From: Pseudoalteromonas aliena SW19
Lineage (GTDB): Bacteria; Pseudomonadota; Gammaproteobacteria; Enterobacterales; Alteromonadaceae
Assembly (NCBI RefSeq): GCF_014905615.1
Contig: NZ_AQGU01000026.1
Coordinates: forward strand, 310,001 to 374,000
Direction: 5' to 3'
DNA length: 64,000 nucleotides
The notes under the pieces are model-generated. The model made no database searches, was not told the DNA's origin, and saw only the letters and a list, made by a program, of their open reading frames with translations. A program made the translations under genes and the position numbers. This document shows positions 31,119-40,427 of the stretch, piece after piece; within the stretch, counting starts at the first letter, position 1; each line of letters starts with the position of its first letter.

Positions 31119-32069
31119 TTATAATGCGCGAGTCACTGACTCAGCAATTGCTTTTGCAGTCATGCTCGGGACATTACCAACAACCGATACATCAAAATTA
31201 CCACCATTATGCACGTATACAGTCGTTGCGCCAGACGTTAATGCACCGCTTAAGCGCTTACCTGGTAACGGGCGCTGTATAAATACCGATACATCAACAA
31301 AACCATCTGAAAACAAGTAGTAATCTGTTAACTCATTATTTAAATCTAATTTATGTCTATCAGATTTTAATAGCTTAAAACCATCAGGTAACCAACTGAT
31401 TTTCCAGTTTGTTACTGCACTATCTGTATTTTCGATAGTACTTTCAGGTAAAGGAGTCGGAAAATCGCGATTAAGAACCTCAAGTAACATAGGTGCAGGC
31501 TGCTCTGTAACACTAATATGTGTTAACTGCAGTTGCTCCAACGCTTCGCCTTTATGATTAACATACGCCGCTTTTAATAATAACGACGACTCCATATCAA
31601 GCCAAATCCAGTAGTTATATTTGTACTCATCTTTGGATTCAATACGCACTAATTGAGCCGCTCGACCTGCAATACGACCTTTTCCACCAAGTACAAAGTC
31701 ATAATGTGCACTTAATCGTTCAATATTTTTAAATAGTACTTCAGGAATTGGACCCGCAATCGAGTCTGTTTTAAGGGAATAGGGTTCTGATTGTGGCTCG
31801 AAATAAGTCACCTGATCATTAACGCGAACCATTTCAAGGCCAGCGCCATTGAGTAAGCTTAAATGCTCAAGTTCTGTATTGCCTTGTTTGGCATGGACCC
31901 AGCGATACGGCTCCATCGTTTTACCTTTCACAACAACAAACGAAGCATCAAAGTTACGATTATGAACGGCATTAGCCATTTCGAGTAATAGGTTTTTTGC
32001 AGGATTTGTGTCGCTAGCAAGTACATTAAAACTTAATGCTAACGACAGAACAAAAGTGATTACTTTCAT
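31119..32069 (-). CDS. rseB: Periplasmic sigma-E regulator RseB
   Basis: A 316-residue exported protein with a signal peptide (MKVITFVLSLALSFNVLAS). The mature protein has the two-domain RseB/MucB pattern: a lipid-sensing N-terminal part (NRNFDASFVVVKG, YFEPQSEPYSL) and a C-terminal part (WLPDGFKLLKSDRHKL) that binds RseA. RseB shields RseA from DegS cleavage until LPS or lipoprotein stress. It lies 4 bp after rseA. Confidence 0.93.
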   Translation of the reverse strand: MKVITFVLSLALSFNVLASDTNPAKNLLLEMANAVHNRNFDASFVVVKGKTMEPYRWVHAKQGNTELEHLSLLNGAGLEMVRVNDQVTYFEPQSEPYSLKTDSIAGPIPEVLFKNIERLSAHYDFVLGGKGRIAGRAAQLVRIESKDEYKYNYWIWLDMESSLLLKAAYVNHKGEALEQLQLTHISVTEQPAPMLLEVLNRDFPTPLPESTIENTDSAVTNWKISWLPDGFKLLKSDRHKLDLNNELTDYYLFSDGFVDVSVFIQRPLPGKRLSGALTSGATTVYVHNGGNFDVSVVGNVPSMTAKAIAESVTRAL

Positions 32070-32073
32070 TTAA

Positions 32074-32688
32074 TTAGTTTTTTCCGTCTTGCGCTTTCGT
32101 ATCATTTTGCGCTGTTTGGAGCGAGTTAGCAACACGTGCTTGACGTTGATGTTCTAAAACTAATGCACCAATACGTTGCTGTTGTAATTCGCGTAAACCT
32201 TGTTCAGCATTTTCAAGCGCAGGTTCAGATGAATAACTCACTGGAGACGCCATTCCTGTTAAAGGTGTGGTTTGCAATAACGGGATTTCATTTTGCTGCT
32301 CGTTATTTTGAGGAAGTGTATTAACTCCCACAATAGCAAACATCGCGACACTTGCTGCAATTGCTAACTGAGCCACCGGCTTACGCCAATTAAACGCAAC
32401 AACATTGTTACCTTGCATTGTTTCAGTAATTGCTTGAGGCTCTGTATTTGGCTGGTTGAAGTCAGCATAAACAGGCTCGTTTTCTAATGCTAATGCAACG
32501 CGATCGCTAATATCAATATGTATGTCCTGATTATTTTTTTGAGCACGCATTGCATCACCAATTAACGCATAACGACCAAACGTAGCGACATCGTGATCTG
32601 CAACTTTTGCATCTGTTAGATGTTGCTCGCCATCAAGTAGTGCTGATAACGTTTCGTTATCTAACTTGTTGAGGTGTGCTTTTGTCAT
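32074..32688 (-). CDS. rseA: Anti-sigma-E factor RseA
   Basis: A 204-residue inner-membrane protein. The N-terminal cytoplasmic domain (about 1-95) has the RseA pattern LDNETLSALLDGE and FGRYALIGDAMR that binds RpoE. One transmembrane helix follows (PVAQLAIAASVAMFAIVGV), then a glutamine-rich periplasmic tail. Regulated proteolysis by DegS and RseP releases sigma-E. One bp separates it from rpoE. Full length. Confidence 0.93.
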   Translation of the reverse strand: MTKAHLNKLDNETLSALLDGEQHLTDAKVADHDVATFGRYALIGDAMRAQKNNQDIHIDISDRVALALENEPVYADFNQPNTEPQAITETMQGNNVVAFNWRKPVAQLAIAASVAMFAIVGVNTLPQNNEQQNEIPLLQTTPLTGMASPVSYSSEPALENAEQGLRELQQQRIGALVLEHQRQARVANSLQTAQNDTKAQDGKN

Positions 32689-32689
32689 A

Positions 32690-33271
32690 CTAAGACTCGC
32701 CTATTAATGGGTTTAATTTGTTATCAATTGCTTCACGGGCACGAAATATACGCGAACGTACCGTCCCGACTGGGCAATCCATTACCACGGCTATTTCTTC
32801 ATAGCTCATCCCTTCGATTTCTCTGAGGGTAATTGCGGTTTTAAGATCTTCAGGCAAACTATCAATCGTATTAAAAATAACAGCGCGCACCTCTTCGCTT
32901 AAAAGAAGGTTTTCAGGGGATGCATTTGAACGCATCGAATCCGCACAATCATAAAATTCAGCTTCTTCAGCATCTATATCATTTGCTGGCGGTTTACGGC
33001 CCTGCGCTACTAAGTAATTTTTAGCACAATTAACGGCAATACGGTATAACCAAGTATAAAAGGCGCTATCACCTCTAAAGTTAGGAAGCGCACGATAAGC
33101 TTTAATAAATGCTTCTTGTGCTACATCAGCAACATCACCTTGATTCGATACATAACGTGAGATCAAGCCTGCAATTTTGTTTTGATACTTCTTTACCAAT
33201 AGGTTAAAGGCATTTTTATCGCCTTGCTGAACCCTTTTTACCAGCACTAAATCTAATTCCTGCTCGCTCAT
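32690..33271 (-). CDS. rpoE: RNA polymerase sigma factor RpoE (sigma-24)
   Basis: A 193-residue ECF sigma factor for the envelope stress response. Start chosen at MSEQELDLVLVKRVQQGD because AGGAG lies 10 nt upstream and the length matches E. coli RpoE (191); a frame 20 residues longer exists. Region 2 contains DVAQEAFIKAYRALPNFRGDSAFYTWLYRIAVN, and region 4 contains LREIEGMSYEEIAVVMDCPVGTVRSRIFRAREAI. It heads rpoE-rseA-rseB-rseC and is divergent from nadB, as in E. coli. Confidence 0.96.
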   Translation of the reverse strand: MSEQELDLVLVKRVQQGDKNAFNLLVKKYQNKIAGLISRYVSNQGDVADVAQEAFIKAYRALPNFRGDSAFYTWLYRIAVNCAKNYLVAQGRKPPANDIDAEEAEFYDCADSMRSNASPENLLLSEEVRAVIFNTIDSLPEDLKTAITLREIEGMSYEEIAVVMDCPVGTVRSRIFRAREAIDNKLNPLIGES

Positions 33272-33337
33272 TCGAGCCGGTACTCCTATGTCTGATTTTT
33301 GCTTGTTATTCATATTATCGCCATTGTTCACAAGTAC

Positions 33338-33364
33338 TCTGACCCCGACATGAATAAAAAGTTC
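33338..33364 (-). promoter_or_regulatory. Sigma-E-type promoter upstream of rpoE
   Basis: On the minus strand GAACTT (33359-33364) is followed after 16 bp by TCAGA (33338-33342), close to the sigma-E consensus GAACTT-N16/17-TCnnA. It lies about 67 bp before the chosen rpoE start, consistent with autoregulation as in E. coli. Confidence 0.65.
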
Positions 33365-33517
33365 TGCTTAATATTATTTTTATATAAAATAGTTGATAAA
33401 TAACAGCACTAAGCTATTAAAATCACTACGTAGTAATATGACAAATATGATACAACTACAGATATTGAAAACAAATATTGCTCTATTAGGGCATTGTAAC
33501 CGCAAAGTACCCCTGAC

Positions 33518-35128
33518 ATGAACCAAAATAAACATCACATTGCAGATGTCGCTATTATCGGTAGCGGCGCAGCTGGATTATCACTTGCCTTGTCTTTAGC
33601 TAACTATTGTAACGTTACCGTGATCAGCAAAGGCGCACTCACTGAAGGCTCCACTCTTTATGCGCAAGGCGGTATAGCGGCTGTATTTGATAAACAAAAT
33701 GACAGTATTGAATCGCATGTTGAAGATACATTAGATGCTGGCGGTGGTTTGTGCGACAGGGAAGCTGTTCATTATACTGCAAGTAATGCACATGACTGCT
33801 TACAATGGTTGATTGACCAAGGCGTGCCTTTTGATATGGAGTTTGACAGCAAAGGTAAAGAGCGTTTTCATTTAACACGAGAAGGCGGCCACAGCCATCG
33901 TCGTATTTTGCATGCCGCTGACGCAACTGGTAAAGCTGTGCAAACGACACTTATAAGCCAAGTAAAGTTACATAAAAACATCACTCTACTTGAGCAGTAT
34001 AACGCAATTGATTTGATTTCAGATAAAAGCGCGGGTAAAGCGGGCTCACACATTGAAGGTATGTATGTGTGGAACAAAAAAGCGAAAAAAGTAGAAACTA
34101 TTTCAGCTAAATTTGTAGCCCTTGCAACTGGCGGTGCTAGTAAAGTGTACCTTTATACATCAAACCCAGATGTATCAAGCGGTGATGGCATTGCAATGGC
34201 GTGGCGGGCAGGCTGTAAAGTAGCTAATATGGAGTTTAATCAATTTCATCCAACAAGCCTGTATCACCCTGAACTGCAAAACTTTTTAATTACTGAAGCG
34301 ATGCGTGGCGAAGGTGCCTACCTAAAACGCCCTGATGGTACCCGCTTTATGAAAGACTTTGACAGCCGTGAAGAACTAGCACCTCGAGATATAGTCGCGC
34401 GGGCAATCGACTTTGAAATGAAACGCCTTGGTGCAAACTGCGTATACCTAGACATTAGCCACAAAGACAAAGAATTTATTATTGAGCACTTTCCGACTAT
34501 TTACGCAAAATGCTTAAGTGTAGGGCTTGATATAACCAAAGAAGCAATTCCGGTTGTACCGGCCGCACATTACACGTGTGGCGGTGTAATGACCGACTTT
34601 AATGGCAAAACCGATTTAGATAACTTATACGCTGTAGGTGAAGTTGCTTATACGGGCCTACATGGTGCAAATCGGATGGCGAGTAATTCATTACTAGAGT
34701 GCATTGTTTTTGCCCATGCCGCTGCAAAAGACATTTTAAGTAAATTAGAGCATGCACCAGAGCCGATGGTATTACCAAATTGGGATGAAAGCCGTGTTAG
34801 TAACTCCGATGAAGAAATTGTAATTACTCACAACTGGCATGAACTGCGATTATTTATGTGGGATTACGTCGGTATTGTACGCTCAACTAAGCGCTTAGAA
34901 CGGGCGCTGCATCGTGTCGAATTATTACAGCAAGAAATACACGACTATTACGCTAATTTTAGAGTAAGTAATAACTTATTAGAGCTACGTAACTTAGTGC
35001 AAGTTGCTGAATTAATAATAAGAAGTGCAATGGAGCGAAAAGAAAGCCGTGGTTTGCATTACACGATTGACTACCCAGAGCAAAATGAAAACCCAACACC
35101 GACTATTTTGAATCCGCAGCGCGATTAA
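33518..35128 (+). CDS. nadB: L-aspartate oxidase
   Basis: A 536-residue FAD enzyme that oxidises aspartate to iminoaspartate, the first step of de novo NAD synthesis. The dinucleotide-binding motif is [18 protein letters not shown], and typical segments are [28 protein letters not shown] and [17 protein letters not shown]. Length matches E. coli NadB (540). It is divergent from rpoE (standard order) and its 3' end overlaps the convergent ygfX gene by 26 bp. Confidence 0.96.
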   Translation: MNQNKHHIADVAIIGSGAAGLSLALSLANYCNVTVISKGALTEGSTLYAQGGIAAVFDKQNDSIESHVEDTLDAGGGLCDREAVHYTASNAHDCLQWLIDQGVPFDMEFDSKGKERFHLTREGGHSHRRILHAADATGKAVQTTLISQVKLHKNITLLEQYNAIDLISDKSAGKAGSHIEGMYVWNKKAKKVETISAKFVALATGGASKVYLYTSNPDVSSGDGIAMAWRAGCKVANMEFNQFHPTSLYHPELQNFLITEAMRGEGAYLKRPDGTRFMKDFDSREELAPRDIVARAIDFEMKRLGANCVYLDISHKDKEFIIEHFPTIYAKCLSVGLDITKEAIPVVPAAHYTCGGVMTDFNGKTDLDNLYAVGEVAYTGLHGANRMASNSLLECIVFAHAAAKDILSKLEHAPEPMVLPNWDESRVSNSDEEIVITHNWHELRLFMWDYVGIVRSTKRLERALHRVELLQQEIHDYYANFRVSNNLLELRNLVQVAELIIRSAMERKESRGLHYTIDYPEQNENPTPTILNPQRD

Positions 35129-35522
35129 TCGCGCTTAGCGTAGCCCGCTTTAAGCGGGTATAACTTTGCTCATTAACGCCGTTGGCTGAAATAATTAGCC
35201 AACGGTTATTACTAAAACCTTTAATATATAGCCACACACTGTTGCCAATAATACGGCTTTTAGAACTTATTTCGCCTTGAATCTTAAGTGAGTCACTTTC
35301 AAATCTAAATAAATTTGACTCTAAAATGACAACCCCCTGCACCGGATGCGAATCGACAGTTTTACGCCAAACAAATAGCCCTGCCACCGAACAAACAACC
35401 ACACAAAAAAACATGGCTAATATGGAGTTTAAAAACAAACACAAAACTAAAGTGAGCGTACAAAAAAAGACCACAATCGGTTTGTGGTCTATTTTGTTAT
35501 TTGTAACAGTAAATCTATACAC
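35103..35522 (-). CDS. YgfX/CptA-like membrane protein
   Basis: A 139-residue protein with two adjacent membrane helices (about 15-55: [20 protein letters not shown] and [16 protein letters not shown]), then a soluble beta-rich part with a conserved-looking [20 protein letters not shown]. Size, topology and position directly after sdhE match YgfX (CptA), described in E. coli as a cell-division-inhibiting toxin and elsewhere as linked to flavinylation. Its start overlaps the sdhE stop by 8 bp. The call leans on gene order, since YgfX sequences are poorly conserved. Confidence 0.7.
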   Translation of the reverse strand: MYRFTVTNNKIDHKPIVVFFCTLTLVLCLFLNSILAMFFCVVVCSVAGLFVWRKTVDSHPVQGVVILESNLFRFESDSLKIQGEISSKSRIIGNSVWLYIKGFSNNRWLIISANGVNEQSYTRLKRATLSAINRAADSK

Positions 35523-35766
35523 GAACTCTATCTAGAATAAGTTGAACCATGGCATTTAACTGCTCATCTTTACATTCTTGATGGCCCATAAACCATGCGA
35601 ATAAATCAGGGTCTTCTTCAGTTAGCAAACGCTGAAAAATAGCTTGCTGCTCTGCATTTAAAGAATCGTACGCGTCTTCAACAAACGGCATAAACAAAAC
35701 GTCTAGCTCTAACATACCACGACGACAAGCCCAACGAATACGTGCTTTACTATGAATTTCAACCAT
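35515..35766 (-). CDS. sdhE: FAD assembly factor SdhE
   Basis: An 83-residue protein. The family motif RRGMLELD is visible (WACRRGMLELDVLFMPFVED), followed by EDPDLFAWFMGHQE. SdhE (YgfY/CptB) helps attach FAD covalently to succinate dehydrogenase and fumarate reductase. The start at MVEIHSKARIRW is preferred: GAGG lies 6 nt upstream and the length is typical. Longer in-frame starts exist. Divergent from ygfZ, and forms a two-gene unit with ygfX. Confidence 0.92.
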   Translation of the reverse strand: MVEIHSKARIRWACRRGMLELDVLFMPFVEDAYDSLNAEQQAIFQRLLTEEDPDLFAWFMGHQECKDEQLNAMVQLILDRVRV

Positions 35767-35930
35767 TTTAAACCTCATACTTAATTGACTCGAGTTTAAC
35801 AAATACACAGCAATTTAGCAGCTATTAATCTCTCATTAAATAATAAACCCACAGCAGTAGGCGCTTGTCTGTACCATACGTAACAACTGCGTTATTATGT
35901 CACTTCATTTATTTTGCAAAGAAGGTTTTT

Positions 35931-36842
35931 ATGTCGAGCGTTTATGCATGTCCATTATCTCATCAACTTATTAGCCTTAACGGCGTTGATAAATTATCTT
36001 ATCTGCACGGACAAATTACTCAAGATCTTAATAAATTAACCAGCAGCAATTATTTATGGGCTGGTCATTGCAGTGCCAAAGGTAAGCTTTGGGGTGTATT
36101 TAAATTATTCTCACATCAAGATACCTACTACCTTACAGGCAGTGAAGGTGAAATAGAAAAATCGCTAGCAGAACTTAAAAAATACGCCGTGTTTGCAAAA
36201 GTAGAGATCAGTGCCGCTTCGCAACGGTTAATTGGCTTAATTGGCGATGATTTAACTGACGTATTAACACAACTAAATATAACGTTTGAAAACGATTCTA
36301 CAGCATGCGATTTTAATCATGGTAAAGCATTAAAACTGGCTGATAATCGCGTATTACTTATGGTTGATAATCAGTTTAGTATTCCTGACAATATATCGAC
36401 TCTTGATACGGACGCACCATGGCAACAAGCGGCAATTTTAGCAGGTGAGCCGCAATTAAGCAGCGATGCTATAGGTGAGTACGTCCCACAAATGGTTAAT
36501 TTACAAGCAATCGAAGGTATTAGCTTTAAAAAAGGCTGTTACACAGGTCAAGAAACAGTAGCCCGGATGAAATACCTTGGTAAAAATAAACGCGCCATGT
36601 ATATCGTTTCAGGTCAAAGTGAAGGCGTACTTTTAGAGCCAGACATAGAAACCCAATTAGGCGAAAATTGGCGTCGTGCGGGCAAGCTCATCGCGCAAAG
36701 TTTTGATGACCAAAAAAATATATTAACTGGCCTCGTTGTGTTGCCAAACGATACTGATGTAACTCAAGTACTTCGTGCAAAACACACACCTCAGGTGGAG
36801 CTAAGCATTCTGCCTCTACCCTACTCTCTTGAAGATGAATAA
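35931..36842 (+). CDS. ygfZ: tRNA-modifying/iron-sulfur maintenance protein YgfZ
   Basis: A 303-residue folate-binding protein related to aminomethyltransferase (GcvT). The diagnostic motif KKGCYTGQETVARMKY with its conserved cysteine is intact, and an N-terminal DKLSYLHGQITQDL is typical. YgfZ supports repair or assembly of iron-sulfur enzymes such as MiaB. The start MSSVYACPL is chosen because GAAGG lies just upstream; a longer frame adds 22 residues. It is 12 bp upstream of slyD and divergent from sdhE, the E. coli sdhE/ygfZ arrangement. Confidence 0.93.
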   Translation: MSSVYACPLSHQLISLNGVDKLSYLHGQITQDLNKLTSSNYLWAGHCSAKGKLWGVFKLFSHQDTYYLTGSEGEIEKSLAELKKYAVFAKVEISAASQRLIGLIGDDLTDVLTQLNITFENDSTACDFNHGKALKLADNRVLLMVDNQFSIPDNISTLDTDAPWQQAAILAGEPQLSSDAIGEYVPQMVNLQAIEGISFKKGCYTGQETVARMKYLGKNKRAMYIVSGQSEGVLLEPDIETQLGENWRRAGKLIAQSFDDQKNILTGLVVLPNDTDVTQVLRAKHTPQVELSILPLPYSLEDE

Positions 36843-36854
36843 ATAGGAATGACT

Positions 36855-37340
36855 ATGATCGTTGCGGCAAATAAAGTAGTAAAAATGCATTATTCGGTAA
36901 TGGATAATGATGGCAATAGCATTGATAATTCGTTTGGTGGTGAGCCACTGCATTTTATTATTGGCACAGGCTACTTAATTTCAGGCTTAGAAAATGCTCT
37001 ACAAGGAAAACAAGCAGGCGACACGCTTAGTGTGAAAGTTGAACCTGAAGACGGTTACGGCGAACGCCACGACAACCTTATGCAAGCTGTGCCTAAATCC
37101 ATGTTTGAAGATATGGAAATTGAAGTCGGTATGCAATTTCGTGCATCAACAGATGACGGCGATCAGTCTGTAATGATCATCGATATTCAAGATGAAGAAG
37201 TGATTGTAGATGGCAATAATCCGCTTGCAGGCATTACACTTAACTTTGACGTAGAAATACTTGAAGTGCGCGATGCAACACAAGACGAATTAACTCACGG
37301 CCATGTACACGGCGAAGGTGGATGTGGTCACGATCACTAA
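36855..37340 (+). CDS. slyD: FKBP-type peptidyl-prolyl isomerase SlyD
   Basis: A 161-residue folding catalyst and metallochaperone. The FKBP halves flank an insert-in-flap domain: EPLHFIIGTGYLISGLENAL, then EPEDGYGERHDNLMQAVP, then NPLAGITLNFDVEIL. The C-terminal tail is His/Cys-rich (THGHVHGEGGCGHDH), shorter than in E. coli but able to bind nickel. The second of two ATGs is preferred because AGGA lies 6 nt before it. Probably co-transcribed with ygfZ. Confidence 0.93.
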   Translation: MIVAANKVVKMHYSVMDNDGNSIDNSFGGEPLHFIIGTGYLISGLENALQGKQAGDTLSVKVEPEDGYGERHDNLMQAVPKSMFEDMEIEVGMQFRASTDDGDQSVMIIDIQDEEVIVDGNNPLAGITLNFDVEILEVRDATQDELTHGHVHGEGGCGHDH

Positions 37341-37357
37341 AATTGTGCAAAGCATGT

Positions 37358-37383
37358 AAAAAAGCGCCTAAGGCGCTTTTTTT
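37358..37383. terminator. Bidirectional terminator between slyD and the convergent gene
   Basis: The sequence A-run, AGCGCC, TA, GGCGCT, T-run lies between the slyD stop and the converging downstream gene. Confidence 0.85.
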
Positions 37384-37870
37384 ATATCATATTATTGCGC
37401 TTAACCGCTTTAGGTTCGCTTTTTGAAGAGCTTGGTAACGCTACTGACACTTTATTCTCTTTTAAGGCTGCTAATAACCCTTTTTGATCATTAGTGCCGA
37501 CTCGATACATAGTGCCATCTTTAAGCGTAAGTTCAATTGCACTAAAGCCAGACACTGTATATACCCAACCATCATGAGTTATACGTATGCCGATACCATG
37601 TCGATATGAATTTTGAACTGCTTTTGCTTCAGTAACTTCGCTAAGCAAAATACTTTGCCCAGCAACACCTGGGCCAAAAGCCCAACTGATTTTTTTATCG
37701 TCTACCTTTACTGTTAACCCGTGAAACAAAAAACCCACCAGCACTAAAATACCGGAAAATATTATTAAAGGTCCATCAGCGCCTAACAAGTTCCATGCTA
37801 GCGCAACAAAGCCACCAATCCACGCAAGTACAAAAAAGATAAACACGGCATACTGTTTATGTTGGTACAT
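37382..37870 (-). CDS. Small membrane protein with PH-like domain (function unknown)
   Basis: A 162-residue protein not recognised by name. Two N-terminal helices (AVFIFFVLAWIGGFVALAW and PLIIFSGILVLVGFLFHGL) are followed by a soluble part with alternating hydrophobic strands, ISWAFGPGVAGQSILLSEV and VSGFSAIELTLKDGTMYRVGTNDQKGLLAAL. This resembles the bacterial PH-like fold often fused to paired helices. It ends in a basic, serine-rich tail. It lies 26 bp after the DUF481 gene and may share its transcript. A function should not be assumed. Confidence 0.65.
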   Translation of the reverse strand: MYQHKQYAVFIFFVLAWIGGFVALAWNLLGADGPLIIFSGILVLVGFLFHGLTVKVDDKKISWAFGPGVAGQSILLSEVTEAKAVQNSYRHGIGIRITHDGWVYTVSGFSAIELTLKDGTMYRVGTNDQKGLLAALKENKVSVALPSSSKSEPKAVKRNNMI

Positions 37871-37896
37871 ACTACTCTCTAAAATTAAATAAATAC

Positions 37897-38709
37897 TTAA
37901 AAGTTATACACTAAAGTGGCACTCAGTTCTGAATCAAACTTAAGTTTGTCATCTTCGGGTTTTGAATTATAACGGTACATATACGCAAATTTAAGCGATA
38001 CCGCACCAATCACTTGGCTTATCAATGCTGTTTCTGACTTTAGGCGAGAATTAAGACCTGAAAGTGACTGTTCAATGCTTAAATCTTGATTAAAACGAGT
38101 TCGCTTTGACACTAATCGCTCCCATTGCATAGCAACACGTACTAAGTAGCCGGTTTTATTTATTTCATCGTCACTCACATCCGAGTCATCATCAGCTACT
38201 GAGCGGTACAAACCTGGCCCTATATCAATATCTACTTTGTTTTTTGAACCTTGATATACACGCGCACCATAACCTGTTGCAATCGTACTTTTAAAATCAA
38301 GCCCACTAAACTCATCTTCCTCATAGTCGCCGTAAATAAAAAAGGATGAGTTCTTTACACCCACTTTATAGTTACCTTGCGCCGATATAAACACACGGTT
38401 GGCAGTTACGTCACTGTCGCCCGTCTCATCATTTTCGTCACGCTTATAAAGGGAGTCTATTTTGAATTGATTGCGCCAGTTCTCAAAGTCTTGGTATAAA
38501 TTCCCTTTGAGCTTAAAGCTAGTCGAATTGGTATTACCTTTACTTAAAATAAAGCCAAATTCAGTATCGCCGTAGAGCATTTCACCTTTGTGCAAATCAT
38601 GAATTTCTTCATCTGAGAGCTGCCCGTATTTATGAAAATCTTCAAAAGGATCAACAGCCCAACTTGGGGTGCTAATAATTAAAAAAATCAAAAATAAATA
38701 TTTAAGCAC
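37897..38709 (-). CDS. DUF481 (YdiY-type) outer-membrane protein
   Basis: A 270-residue exported protein with a signal peptide (MLKYLFLIFLIISTPSWA). The mature part includes EFGFILSKGNTNSTSFKLKG, and continues as amphipathic strands to a terminal aromatic, LSATLVYNF, as in outer-membrane beta-barrels. The pattern 'G-x-GNT' with repeated strands is characteristic of DUF481 (YdiY) proteins, whose role is unclear; some are acid- or salt-responsive. Confidence 0.8.
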   Translation of the reverse strand: MLKYLFLIFLIISTPSWAVDPFEDFHKYGQLSDEEIHDLHKGEMLYGDTEFGFILSKGNTNSTSFKLKGNLYQDFENWRNQFKIDSLYKRDENDETGDSDVTANRVFISAQGNYKVGVKNSSFFIYGDYEEDEFSGLDFKSTIATGYGARVYQGSKNKVDIDIGPGLYRSVADDDSDVSDDEINKTGYLVRVAMQWERLVSKRTRFNQDLSIEQSLSGLNSRLKSETALISQVIGAVSLKFAYMYRYNSKPEDDKLKFDSELSATLVYNF

Positions 38710-38754
38710 TATGTTCTCTCTTACACATCATTATAAATGAATAAACCGGCTGGT

Positions 38755-39075
38755 TTATTCACTTTCTTTCCATAGAATATGACAAAAAGGCGCATCTTTA
38801 TCGCGGCTTATTAGTATCTTAGCAAATAAAACGTCATCGTTTTCGAACTCTAGACCCACTAAAACTTGCACAAAACTTTCGGGTTCTATTTCTAGGGCAA
38901 CAAAATCATGCCACTGCTCATCGGGCTCATCTTCTTCAATAAAGCCAAGGTCTTCTCTAAATTCATTAAAGTCTTCGACATCTTTTTCACTTAAGTTATT
39001 TGGCGCTAACTCTAAAAAAATATCGTAAGCCTGATGAGTTACTTCTTCTACTGTATATAAACGAGGACCTGACAT
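38755..39075 (-). CDS. DUF440 double-stranded DNA mimic protein (YciU/HI1450-like)
   Basis: A 106-residue highly acidic protein. The segments HQAYDIFLELAPNNLSEKDV, EQWHDFVALEIEP, VQVLVGLEFENDD and FAKILISRDKDAPFCHILWKE align well with E. coli YciU from memory. HI1450-type proteins mimic the charge distribution of DNA and bind HU-like proteins; the exact target here is unknown. It stands alone on the minus strand between the DUF481 gene and the divergent crotonase. Confidence 0.88.
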   Translation of the reverse strand: MSGPRLYTVEEVTHQAYDIFLELAPNNLSEKDVEDFNEFREDLGFIEEDEPDEQWHDFVALEIEPESFVQVLVGLEFENDDVLFAKILISRDKDAPFCHILWKESE

Positions 39076-39304
39076 ATTTGCTTAGCCTATGAGCTTTTAA
39101 GTAAAACTATATTATCAAATCTATACACCATTTTGATAATAAAACATTCAAATGTTCGATTTTTTTGTGCCTACTTCATACATTCTTAAATATATTTTAT
39201 TTATCGAAGTGAAAGTTAAGACTTTTGCCTACCAATAAAGTCTCTCACTTTACTTAACACACATAACAACATAAGCTCAAAGCAACAGGTCGGAGGAGTA
39301 TGTA

Positions 39305-40096
39305 ATGATAAAGTTAGAAAAACAAAATGGTATTGCTACGGTTACGCTTTGCAGAGAAAAAAAACAAAATGCATTGAGTTTTGAAATGTTCATAGACTTG
39401 AGCAAGGTAATTAAAAACATAAAAAAAGATCGCAGTGTTCGCGCCGTTGTAATTACTGGCGAAGGTGATCACTTTTGCGCTGGGCTTGATGTAGCTGCGG
39501 TAATGGCATCGCCATTTAATATAATAAAGTTATTAATGAAATGGCTGCCTGGTAATCAAAATTTGGCACAAAAAGTTGTACTAGGCTGGCAGTCTTTGAG
39601 CGTGCCCGTTATTGCACAAATAAATGGCAACTGTTTAGGTGGGGGATTACAAATAGCATTGGGCGCGGATTACAGAATAGTCCATGTTGATGCCAAACTT
39701 GCCATAATGGAAGCCCGTTGGGGATTGTGCCCTGACATGGGAGCGAACGTAATGATGAGCGGATTAGTTAAGCGCGACCAAGCGCTTTGGCTTGCAAGTC
39801 ATGCAAATCCTATCACCGCAGAGCAAGCAAATGAGCTAGGTTTAGTTACTCAGCTTACTGATAACACTCAGCAAGCCACGCAAAACATGATTACTACATT
39901 GCTTGAACGCTCCCCTGATACACTCGCCGCAATAAAGCGAGTAACTCAACAAAGCTATAAGCCACAACAACGTAAAATACTCGCAAAAGAAACATTCAGC
40001 CAAATCCGTTTATTGCTTAATCCCAATACTAAAAAAGCGATTGCTAAAGCAAAAGGAAAAACAGATATAACTTATGCAAACACAAAGCGCTGGTAA
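39305..40096 (+). CDS. Crotonase/enoyl-CoA hydratase family protein
   Basis: A 263-residue cytoplasmic enzyme of the crotonase fold. The oxyanion-hole segments are HFCAGLDVAAV and NGNCLGGGLQIALGADYRI. The first catalytic Glu of enoyl-CoA hydratase is replaced by Gln (GGGLQ), whereas the second acidic residue is present in MEARWGLCPDMG. There the spacing Glu-x7-Asp is that of delta3,5-delta2,4-dienoyl-CoA isomerase. So it may be an isomerase rather than a hydratase; the substrate is unknown. A good GGAGG ribosome site precedes the ATG. A MITE-like element starts 4 bp after the stop. Confidence 0.82.
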   Translation: MIKLEKQNGIATVTLCREKKQNALSFEMFIDLSKVIKNIKKDRSVRAVVITGEGDHFCAGLDVAAVMASPFNIIKLLMKWLPGNQNLAQKVVLGWQSLSVPVIAQINGNCLGGGLQIALGADYRIVHVDAKLAIMEARWGLCPDMGANVMMSGLVKRDQALWLASHANPITAEQANELGLVTQLTDNTQQATQNMITTLLERSPDTLAAIKRVTQQSYKPQQRKILAKETFSQIRLLLNPNTKKAIAKAKGKTDITYANTKRW

Positions 40097-40099
40097 GAC

Positions 40100-40367
40100 T
40101 AGGGCGTGTTGATCTTTGGTGGGTGAGTTTGCAGCAGTATGTTTGGTTTTTAGGCAAGACAGAGCCTAAGTAGTGTGGTTATTCCCCATAAATAGGCGAT
40201 AACGCAGCATAAATACCAAACATGCGCTGCCCTTTGGGTTCTTTCTAGGGACGATTAACTCTTTGTTGCTCGGTTTTTACTTAGCCCACTAGGTTACAAA
40301 CCTCGCGCCGCGATTTAATCGCCCCTAGATTGAACAAATTTCAATCCACAAAGATCAACACGCCCTA
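40100..40367. repeat. MITE-like element, family D, with perfect 19-bp terminal inverted repeats
   Basis: The left end TAGGGCGTGTTGATCTTTG (40100-40118) is the exact reverse complement of the right end CAAAGATCAACACGCCCTA (40349-40367). The outermost TA on each side may be a TA target duplication, which would suggest a Tc1/mariner or IS630-type mobiliser. The 230-bp interior has no long open frame; it contains CTAGGGACGATTAA and, farther on, TTAATCGCCCCTAG as a second inverted pair. It lies between the crotonase gene and lrgA. Confidence 0.8.
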
Positions 40368-40427
40368 ATGCACAAAAGAGTTTGATTTGTTAAAGTTAAG
40401 CTCTTATCTTTTCTGCGAGCCACTTTG

